Shown in pieces: positions 55,981 through 64,000 of a DNA stretch of 64,000 bases. The notes beneath the pieces are model-generated. The model did not search any database. It was not told where the DNA came from and saw nothing but the letters and a program-made list of their open reading frames with translations. Positions within the stretch are counted from its first letter, which is position 1; every line of letters begins with the position of its first letter. Both the position numbers and the translations under genes were made by a program. The stretch comes from Mauremys mutica. Taxonomy: Eukaryota > Chordata > Testudines > Geoemydidae. Location: contig NC_059072.1 of the NCBI RefSeq assembly GCF_020497125.1, positions 308,964,781-309,028,780 of the forward strand. Reading direction: 5' to 3'.

Positions 55981-58900
55981 CTACATGTTTAAACAAAGAA
56001 AATGGATGTTAATAAAATGTGTCACTGTTATTAGCTGTCCTGGTCTCAAAGCCCATAAGGTCTCCATTTAAAAAAAATTGTTTTGTGAGGAGTATAAGAA
56101 CGGCCGTACCGGGTCAGACCAAAGGTCCATCTAGCCCAGTATCTGTCTACCGACAGTGGCCAATGCCAGGTGCCCCAGAGGGAGTGAACCTAACAGGCAA
56201 TAAAAGCTGGGTATGAAATTTAAATATTTTCCTGCCCCCATTCCTCCATCCTGTTAAGCTCCACTAAAACTACAATGTAAGTGATGCGGAGACAGCCAAT
56301 GTTATCATTGTTGTATCTGCATTTGTCTATACTAATGGTGTAGAAAGCATTAGTATTGGCATGTTCATGAACTAATTTAAGTTGACCTAATTCTGTAGTT
56401 TAACAAGATCTAAAATCCAATTTGGCTGCTAATAACTTTCTCTGTTTAATTACACTGTGAAAAGTCTAAAGGGACAGAGGATTTTTTTTAAAGCAACTTA
56501 GCCTGCTGGGCCAGTTTTCCTAAGAGAAGGAATCTGTCCATTCGTAGCTTTTTCCTCTTCTGGAGTAACTTGACTTAAGTTACCTTATCCATATCAGTGA
56601 CTTACGTGTCATCATCATCAGATCTTGGCTCAAGTCTGTTTTCATCGGTATCGATAGTGGAGCCTGTTTCTGCATTATCTTCCTTATTCTCTTTTGGCGG
56701 CCAGGGTGATAATGTCCCCTCTGGAGAGTGGGAGGGAAAGAAATACCTGGTAAGTGTACCAAAAATATCTAAAACCACTACAGAAATTCTTGGAAAGGAT
56801 TTTGTTCAAATCACAACAATGCAACCACCAGACTTCACTGATGGCCATTGTTGCTGTTCATAGAAATATTTAGATAGTTATAGCTCCCTAATCATGTTTA
56901 CTTTCCAACACAAAACCTAGTGGGTGGGAGGGCAACGCAGATCTGAAAGTTCAGAGAAGACTGAATTTTTAAAAGTTGCCCTGGTATTGCTTAAGGGCCT
57001 TATTCTGCAAATAATCCAACTGGAATGAATGTGACTATTTGGGTAGCAAGGTATTTAATGTGAGCAAAGGTGGCAGAATTGGGTCTAAAGTCAGTGATTC
57101 TAGTACAGCACTCCCTCTATGGCTTGTTGAATATGGGTAGTGAGGTTTTAACCTGGTTCAAATTTCTTAAAAGAAGTATATCTATGGGGAGAGATTAATA
57201 TTGTCAGGATGAGGTAGTTTTTAAAATAGCCTGACATGCTAAGAGAGCGCATGTATGTTAGTTAGCTAGGGAGTGTTGATTGTGCAACTTCAAATGAAAG
57301 AATTTTCCCTGTAATCCATTTAATATGCTGGTGTTTGACACATGCAATTGAATTGGTTTTAAAGGCCTGTATCTAATTCCATGTTCAGTTAATTTGCATG
57401 CAAAACATACTCATTTCCAATTGCACCAATTACACTATGAAAATTGTTTTACACTTCCTTTTTCGCAACATGCACTGTAACTTTGTGTTGGGTTTTTTCT
57501 TTTTAAAAACCATCACCCTAACAGTATGCTGCAACCTAACTGATTAGGGCTCAATGTTGATGTCTTATATGTAGAATTGTACCATGTTCAATCATGTAAA
57601 GTCAGTTATTGTGCTTATGCCATCATATGCTATATCTAGTAGAAGAGCTATAGCAATTTACGTCGATGTATCCAAAACTAGTGCAGCTACTAGTAATATA
57701 TGGAAGATTTTCTTATGTCTTGGGAAAGTGTTTTGAAAAAATGTTCAGTGCCAGAGATAGCTTTCTCTAAAGCAAGAGCAGCTGAATTCCCATCCTAGTC
57801 CAGTTCTTGTCCCCTGACAAAGTGAAACTGATAAAAATATCAAAATAATGCTGGATAGAAAAAATGTGCTGGCTTTGTGAAGTTAGTAAGCTGCAAAAAT
57901 TCAGTGGCAGTTATAATACCATCTGGATCCCCAGAGCTCTAAAATACTAACCATCTACTAAATGACTGAACCCTTCTCTTCGGTCTTAATAGTTTGCCAA
58001 GTGATTAAAATATTTTTGTTTCACAGGTCCTATGCTAGCTACAATAAGAACATTTTAATCAAAGAAAAACTCCCTCTGGAAATGTTGGACATCTTATGTC
58101 TCTCTCCATTCTTGATATCTCATTTCCATTTTCATTATCAAAATATTTAGTAAAATTCTTCAGAGGACTCATCCTATAATTTGCAGTAACAAATATCCTA
58201 CCAGATTCCTCTTCGGTCCAGGTGAAGGAGTCATTAGACAGTTCTGCTTTCGCTAAGATACTCAGCAGTGTCTCAGGTGCTTCTTGTTTCCACTGTTTCC
58301 TGTTTCCTGGGGTTTCTTCAGGCACGACAACCACCTGGCCAGCTAGGAAATAGGAGGAGCATCAAGTCGCTGCATGTGATAAAACGTGAATGTGACTTGG
58401 CATTATTGCCATGTTCCCTTGCCAACTTAAAAGATTTTCATTTTTATAGTGGAGTTTCTCATTTCTTTGGCTCCTTAAGTAGCCAATTGCTTTCCTTGTG
58501 GGATTTTCCTTCTCCAAGCGGAATGCTTTATCTGCAGTATTTGTTCTGACCGGTATTGCAAGGAAGGCCTACTTTTGGAGTATTTGGCACCAAATTTTCT
58601 AATGATCAAATAACACCATTGTTTCTAATACTCAAAAATAATAGGATTAAACACTTTGTCCTCACTATAAAGTATCTCTACAAGAATAGTATCAAGAGGG
58701 GTAGCCGTGTTAGTCTGGATCTGTAAAAAGCGACAGAGTCCTGTGGCACCTTATAGAATAACAGACATATTGGAGCATAAGCTTTCGTGGGTGAATACCC
58801 ACTTCGTCATTCATCTGACAAAGTGGGTATTCACCCAGGAAAGCTTATGCTCCAATACGTCTGTTAGTCTGTAAGGTGCCACAGGACTCTTTGTCGCTTT

Positions 58901-61178
58901 CTACAAGAATAATTACATTTTCATTAAAGCAAAATAGCCTTCTACAATTCAGACCTTGTGTAAGCAGGTGCAACTCCATTGACTAATTCCTGATCTCTTT
59001 CTCATAGTCCATTACGGTCTGAGAAAGCTGTAGAGGAGGTGTCCGTGACATGTATCATCAAAAGTGGAATGAAACAAAAAGGGATGGTGTGGTCCCTAAA
59101 CCCCCGTAAGGGGAGAAGAGCAAACATGGTTTAGGGCCAATCCCTGGGGCTCATGGAAGCCTTTCCATGCCAGTTGTAGGCATGTGTACAAATCCCTTGG
59201 AAGGTCTTCACTAAGAAACCTGCATGTGGAGGGAAAGTGAAGCCAGCACATAGTGTAGTGGTGCTGGTCTTCCCCTGGGATAGCCAAGGAGCTACAGGAT
59301 GGTGCTGTTCTTCTCTTGTAGATCCCTGAGCTCCATCTACCCTGCAACTAATCCCTGCCTCTGGAGGAGAGAAGGCAGAAGGTTTGCAAGTCTTAACTGA
59401 GACTGCTGCTATCTTTGCCTTCTTGTGAGTGTTTCTCAGGGGACGAACATAGCTCACTGTTATTTATTGAGTGCTACAGTGGAGTTTGGCCCTGTACACG
59501 CACAGGAGCCTGCCAGAACAAGCTTACAGTCAAAATTAGACATAAATAATACAGCTCATGCATAATACACCGAACGAAGGTTTAGTCTAAGAGTAGCGCA
59601 GATATTCTTTTCCATAGCAGCCTCTGGACAACTAGGGATTAACAAAGCTCTCAGGGCAGTTCGATGACATTCCCTTCTGCTGAGAGAATGGTGGCTATAA
59701 TGTTGATTCTTTACACTTAAAGGAAGAGGAAAATCCTCAGTGTGCTGATATGGAACACACACACACACACACACACACACCCCGGAAAAATATTTAGGCC
59801 AGGCTTTAGCTGGGCCTCAGCCCAACAGCCACTATTAGCTGTGCAGTTTTTCACCCACAATTAAATATGATTAAATTGCACCCACAACTGCACTTTTTTA
59901 AAAACCTGTTTTTAATTGTGCTTGCAATTCTGGAGGTCATTGTGACAACTGAGGCCATAGGGCCACCTTCTATCTTTCCCAGTGGCAGTCCCTGCAGACA
60001 GTCTTGCTGAGTCCAGGCACCCATGGCAGAGTTGACACAGAGAGAGAACTGGTGTCAGAGCAGCCTCCTCTGAAAAGATGGACCACAACAACCACCACCC
60101 TTTGGAATGGTGCAAAAGGCACTCTGCCATGTGACAGCATATTTCTGTGTCAGTGCGGAAACAGGAGAAGGACCATGATTCCGTCCCCTCCCCCCTCTTG
60201 GGTGCTGTTGCTGACAGACTTCCCTGGGTGCCAGGAACACAAGGCCCTAGGCTGTGGTTATCACTTGTGCACATTTGCAAGGTGGGAGATAGCTTCTTGC
60301 ACCTTTTCCCACCCTGTACACCCATGCAGGGCAAGCCACAGTCTAGCTCACATGATAAAGCACTAGTTAAGCACTCATTATGATTGATGATGATAACACC
60401 AACCTCTTATATAGTGCTTTTCATCAGTTGATTTCAAAGCACTTTACAAAAGGTGGAAAGTAGCATTATTCCCATTTTACACACATTAGAACAAATAGCA
60501 AATTATTACTACATCCTTTGGTTGAATATATGTGATAACCTCAATTACCATGACAAACTCCTATAATAACAGCACAGCAGATCTCATGAATAGTCTGCTG
60601 TGAAACTCCCAAATCAAAACACTATTGTTTAAATGTCTATAACCAGTCTGGCTGGAGTAAGTTGGTTTTTGTCCACACACAGTAAAAAACACCAAATTCA
60701 TACCAAGTTCACTTTCAGCCATTGTAGGGCAGACAGATGTGACATCTGCCTCAGCTAGAAAATCCAGGAGAGTCTGTGGGGCTCCAGCTTGCCATTGTTT
60801 TCTGATTTCCATGGCATTATCTATATTGCCAGCCTCTAAGAGAAAGAAAAGAACAAATAAATATTTCAATGCCCTTCAAACAAATTTTACTGTGATTCTA
60901 ATGCTTACTCTGACATATATTGGAAACAAATCCTGTAAACAAGGATCCATCAGATGCTATGATACGAGTCACTGACTGAATTTAAGTGAGTGTAACTACT
61001 AATTAATTTCCACGGTCAATATATTCACTTGCCCTGTGCTTCTCTAAGTAATACCTGCTTCCGGAGAGCATAGTTCTTCCAAGGTTTTTTGTGTGTGATC
61101 TTCATAGATCTTCATCCATTTCTCCTTAAGATTCTCACCATCCTCAAAAGTTAACGTCTCATTAAGTTTATCTAGTTC
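55728..61178 (-). CDS. NEK5: NEK5-like NIMA-related kinase, C-terminal exons (5' part outside or unresolved)
   Basis: Five minus-strand exons join in continuous phase: 61055-61178, 60704-60835, 58202-58342, 56606-56720 and 55728-55980 (stop). They encode the regulatory tail only; the kinase domain would lie at coordinates above 64000. The tail starts ELDKLNETLTFEDGENLKEKW, which resembles the NEK5 tail as I recall it. It carries two copies of a QW-x4-APxTLL motif in consecutive exons, then an acidic terminus. Human order ATP7B-ALG11-NEK5-NEK3 puts NEK5 exactly here, convergent with ALG11. NEK5 is linked to centrosome and microtubule control. The neighbouring paralogue NEK3 is the main alternative. 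Confidence 0.78.
56096..56205 (+). repeat. CR1-associated dispersed repeat fragment
   Basis: GGTCAGACCAAAGGTCCATC, then TAGCCCAGTATCTGTCTACCGACAGTGGCC and GGTGCCCCAGAGGGAGTGAA, a motif series very common in turtle and crocodilian genomes. Confidence 0.6.
56606..56720 (-). CDS. NEK5: NEK5-like acidic tail exon
   Basis: The exon is 115 nt, with acceptor CCACTCTCCAG and donor ACAC|GTAAGT. It reads GTLSPWPPKENKED and ends RLEPRSDDDDT. The frame is fixed by phase with both neighbours; the ATG-initiated frame here is a shadow. Confidence 0.75.
56721..58201. other. NEK5 intron
   Basis: Nothing recognised. Confidence 0.6.
58202..58342 (-). CDS. NEK5: NEK5-like tail exon, second QW-x4-APxTLL repeat
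   Basis: The exon is 141 nt and encodes AGQVVVVPEETPGNRKQW, then KQEAPETLLSILAKAELSND and an acidic end. I chose the acceptor TATTTCCTAG because it keeps phase with the upstream exon; using the AG eight bases further in would frameshift. The donor is TCTG|GTAGGA. Confidence 0.75.
58689..58899. mobile_element. Inverted pair of Penelope-like tails with 12-bp target duplication
   Basis: TCTACAAGAATA at 58677-58688 and 58900-58911 flanks a 211-bp insert. Left arm: GTAGCCGTGTTAGTCTG ... GCATAAGCTTTCGTGGG. Right arm: the same tail in reverse (CCAGGAAAGCTTATGC ... CAGGACTCTTTGTCGC), lacking the outermost bases. Confidence 0.85.
58912..60385. other. NEK5 intron with (AC)n at 59755-59780
   Basis: Microsatellite aside, nothing recognised; the overlapping open frames around 59100-60360 show no homology. 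Confidence 0.5.
60386..60480 (+). repeat. Ancient LINE/SINE tail
   Basis: ATATAGTGCTTTTCATC...TTCAAAGCACTTTACAAA...TTCCCATTTTACACA, same family as 42065-42260. Confidence 0.5.
60704..60835 (-). CDS. NEK5: NEK5-like tail exon, first QW-x4-APxTLL repeat
   Basis: The exon is 132 nt, with acceptor TTTCTCTTAG and donor CTTG|GTATGA. It encodes RKQWQAGAPQTLLDFLAEAD, then VTSVCPTMAESEL. Phase matches both neighbours. Confidence 0.8.
61055..61178 (-). CDS. NEK5: NEK5-like tail exon (LNETLTFEDG segment)
   Basis: The exon is 124 nt, with acceptor GTTTAGTTTCAG and donor GCAG|GTATTA. It reads ELDKLNETLTFEDG, then KEKWMKIYEDHTQK and ends EELCSPEA, in phase 0 then 1. It lacks an ATG, so it is easy to overlook in an ORF scan. 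Confidence 0.8.
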
Positions 61179-61572
61179 CTGAAACTAAACAGATTTTAGT
61201 AAGAAACAGAACACAAACATTGGGCAGTCACTTAATTCCCGTTTTTATTGATTTTTTCAAATGTTTTCAGGTGGACAGGCAGATTGAAACAGTGACAGAA
61301 CATGAAAAGTGATAATGCAGCAGGAGTTTCAGAATACACATGATTATTTGTAAAACACTGGTTTGCAAGAGGATTTCCAAACATGTAGGAAGACAGGTTG
61401 GTAGATTGGTGCCTAATAAATAGTGTGTGTTATTTTGAAAAGGAGTTCTACTTTCAGATGTTAGGGTTTTTAAAACACATAACCACATCATTCTCTTTAT
61501 ATCTTCTAAAGTGTCATTTCAATTTCTTCCAAAAGTGTCTGATTCACTGTTGTATTATTCCTGCTTTGTGCT

Positions 61573-62395
61573 TAGAATCATAGAAGATTAGGGTTGGAAG
61601 AGACCTCAGGAGGTCGTCTAGTCCAACCACCTGCTCAAAGCAAGACCAACCCCAACTAAATCATCCCAGACAGGGCTTTGTCAAGCCAGGCCTTAAAAAC
61701 CTCTAAGGATGGAGATCCCACCCTCCCTATGTAACCCATTCCAGTGCTTCACCACCCTCCTAGTGAAATAGTTTTTCCTAATATCCAACCTAGACCTCCC
61801 ACACTGCAACTTGAGACCATTACTCCTTGTTCTGTCATCTGCCACCACTGAGAACAGCCTGGCTCCATCCTCTTTGGAACCCTCCTTCAAGTAGTTAAAG
61901 GCTGTTATCAAATCCCCCCTCACTCTTCTCTCCTGCAGACTAAATAAGCCCAGTTCCCTCAGCCTCTCCTCGTAAGTCATGTGCCCCAGCCTCCTCATCA
62001 TTTTTGTTGCCCTCTACTGGACCCTCTCCAATTTGTCCACATCCTTTCTGTAAGTGGGGAGTCCAAAACCAGACGCAGTACTCCAGATGTGGCCTCACCA
62101 GTGCCAAATAGAGGGGAATAATCACTTCCCTCGATCTGCTGGCAGTGCTCCTACTAATGCAGCCCAATATGCCATTAGCCTTCTTGGCAACAAGGGCACA
62201 CTGTTTACTCATATCCAGCTTCTCATCCACTGTAATCCCCAGGTCCTTTTCAGCAGAATTGCTGCTTAGCCAAACAGTCCCCACCCTGTAGCAGTGCATT
62301 GGATTCTGCCGTCCTAAGTGCAGGACTCTGCACTTATCCTTGTTGAACGGCATTAGGTGATTGTGATTCCTCACTCCTTGCCCATTGAAATCTAA
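61573..62395 (-). mobile_element. CR1 LINE 3' end, comparatively young
   Basis: Minus strand keeps a long readable RT C-terminus: FNKDKCRVLHLGRQNPMH, SAEKDLGITVDEKLDMSKQC, RPHLEYCVWFW. The 3' end is at 61573 with the GGTTGGAAGAGACCTCAGGAG-type CR1 signature. It is only mildly decayed, in contrast to 9885 and 20410. Confidence 0.9.
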
Positions 62396-62944
62396 ATGGA
62401 GCTATCCTGGCATAACACAGGAGTAATGCAGCAGTGACTCAGGCCCAACTTTTAACTTTTAAATTCTTTGAACAAGTTATTTCAGTAGAAGAATGAAGAC
62501 CGGCCTTATTATCATATATATTTATTTATAAGCCAGCTCAGCATCCCACAAAAAAGGGTATAAAAATCAGTTTCTTTGCAAACTCAATAGGCTTAGAAAT
62601 TATTTTTTTTAAAGTAGTAGGTAGGCATGATTAGGGAATAACAGGATGTCTTGCCTGAGAAGCTTAATTCCCAGTAAGTGAAGATGAGGTGTCTGAACCA
62701 TGACATACATAGTAACTTTAAAGGCTCCAGAGGAATTATATTAGGCAGAAGTTCTGACTGCAGCCCTATTTCTATGAAAGTTTCTACACACTGCACTGTA
62801 TTACCAGTTCTATGGTACTGTTGAACTTATAAACTCTGCAGGAACCCTCTGGTCTGCAGAGCTTGAAAATGTAGCAAAGTCAGAGAATAACCAGGACCAC
62901 AATGTGTAGTTTATAACTCTATAAGACAAGAGAGGCTCTTGGCC
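62396..62944. other. NEK5 intron or upstream sequence
   Basis: Nothing recognised; a 67-codon minus-strand frame at 62593-62796 has no homology I know. Confidence 0.5.
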
Positions 62945-63190
62945 CTAGTGATCCTCTTTGATTCTGTGCAATTTATAAGCTGCACAGACAACTGAGGCCA
63001 CAGAGGTTATATACAGTACAAAGTTCTCCGGAAATGCTATGGACTTTTGAATTCTATGGAACAACCACCAACTCAAAACAACTGTAGCTAGTAGCTCCAA
63101 AAGCAGCCACTGACATGTTTCAGAAATACTCAAAGGCAGTTTATTAAAGTAATTTATAAGCCAAATTTGGAGATTGCAGACTAAAATCAC
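62945..63190 (-). CDS. Unidentified 81-codon ORF with two hydrophobic stretches
   Basis: An open frame with two segments hydrophobic enough to cross a membrane (LLLELLATVVLSWWLF and VLYITSVASVVCAAY) and a basic end KLHRIKEDH. An acceptor-like CATGTCAG sits before WLLLELL, so it could be a terminal exon. I recognise no homologue. It lies upstream of the known NEK5 tail exons in intron-like sequence, so it may be chance. Confidence 0.15.
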   Translation of the reverse strand: MILVCNLQIWLINYFNKLPLSISETCQWLLLELLATVVLSWWLFHRIQKSIAFPENFVLYITSVASVVCAAYKLHRIKEDH

Positions 63191-63267
63191 TTTTGAGATA
63201 CGATATTCCCAAAAAAACTTTTACAAAAGTAAAATTACTCTGAGCTTTAATCCTTTTGTTTCTGATT

Positions 63268-64000
63268 AGGGCTGTCAATTAATTGCAGTTAACTCACGCG
63301 ATTAACTCAAAAAAATTAATACCGGTTAAAAAAATTAATTGCAATTAATTGCACCAGTTAAACAATAGAATACCAATTGAAATTTATTAAATATTTTTGG
63401 ATGTCTTTCTACACTTTCAAATATATTGATTTCAATTACAACACAGAGTACAAGGTGTATAGTGCTCACTTTATATTATTTTTAATACAAATATTTGCAC
63501 TGTAAAAATGATAAAGAAATAGTATTTTTCAATTCACCTCATACAAGTATTGTAGTACAATATCTTTATTGGGAAAGTGCAACTTGCAAATGTAGATTTT
63601 TTTTTTGTTACATAACTGCACTCAGAAAGCAAAACAATGTAAAACTTTAGAGCCTCCACGTCCACTCAGTCCTACTTCTTGTTCAGCCAATTGCTAAGAC
63701 AAACAAGTTTGTTTACATTTACGGGACAAAATGCTGCCTGCTTCTTATTTACAATGTCACCGGAAAGTGAGAATGGGCATTTGAGTGAAGTTATTTTTTT
63801 GTACATAATTCTACATTTGTAAGTTCAACATTCATGATAAAGAGACTGCACTACAGTACTTGTATTAGATGAACTGAACAATACTGTTTCTTTTGTTTTT
63901 TACTATGCAAATATTTGTAATAAAAAATAATATAACGTGTGCACTGTACACTTTCTATTCTGTGTGGTAATTGAAATCAATATATTTGAAAATGTAGAAA
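63268..64000. mobile_element. Long-inverted-repeat (fold-back) DNA element, cut by window end
   Basis: Starts AGGGCTGTCAATTAATTGCAG. The left arm to about 63500 (CTACACTTTCAAATATATTG, GCACTGTAAAAATG) recurs reversed at 63905-64000 and presumably beyond. The 400-bp centre shows no transposase. A solitary arm is at 16525-16762. Confidence 0.7.

Noticed and set aside
58689..58899. Tortoise tRNA-Lys-derived SINE
   Set aside because: The tail is shared with the 3' end of the Penelope-like element at 45180-45467, and no B-box or tRNA head is visible.
1..64000. CRISPR array, operon or prokaryotic system
   Set aside because: Sequence is clearly vertebrate with introns and LINEs; tandem repeats seen are microsatellites or G-rich minisatellites without spacer structure.

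Overview
This is a piece of vertebrate nuclear genome, most likely from a turtle (inference). Coding sequence is sparse and intron-split. Between exons lie CR1 LINE fragments, a Penelope-like element family whose 3' tails I recognise as abundant in turtle assemblies, hAT and Harbinger MITEs, MIR-type SINE relics and endogenous-retrovirus-like LTRs. Gene order ATP7B(-) / ALG11(+) / NEK5(-) is that of human 13q14.3. There are no operons, CRISPR arrays or tRNA genes.

Layout. 1-14.95 kb: the 5' part of ATP7B on the minus strand. Its metal-binding-domain exons are at 766-927, 1330-1493, 2860-3129 and 8472-9708, with a putative N-terminal exon at 14706-14948. The membrane and catalytic exons lie beyond base 1. 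15-45.6 kb: a repeat-filled stretch that is probably the long first intron of ATP7B. It holds a CR1 copy (20.4-22.3 kb), an LTR (23.8-25.0 kb), a 5S-rRNA-derived SINE with a CR1 tail (26 kb), a decayed Harbinger-type element with a Myb/SANT-like reading frame (30.3-33.1 kb), a non-LTR element with endonuclease, reverse transcriptase and C-terminal zinc finger split by an LTR-like insertion (35.5-39.3 kb), and a Penelope-like element in inverted-dimer form (43.2-45.5 kb).

45.6-46.5 kb: a CpG-rich, GC-box-rich promoter region. ALG11 starts here on the plus strand, and a candidate ATP7B first exon leaves on the minus strand. 45933-53833: complete four-exon ALG11 coding sequence, 491 codons. 55.7-61.2 kb: five 3' coding exons of a NEK-family kinase, best matched to NEK5, on the minus strand and convergent with ALG11. 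61.2-64 kb: intronic or upstream sequence with a CR1 3' end and a long-inverted-repeat element that runs off the window.

ATP7B and ALG11 probably share a bidirectional promoter. ATP7B is the copper-exporting P-type ATPase, ALG11 a cytosolic-face ER mannosyltransferase, and NEK5 a NIMA-related kinase; they share a neighbourhood, not a pathway. I found no new defence or metabolic system. The most interesting items are the inverted-dimer Penelope insertions with target-site duplications, the 5S/CR1 chimera, and the two alternative ATP7B first exons.
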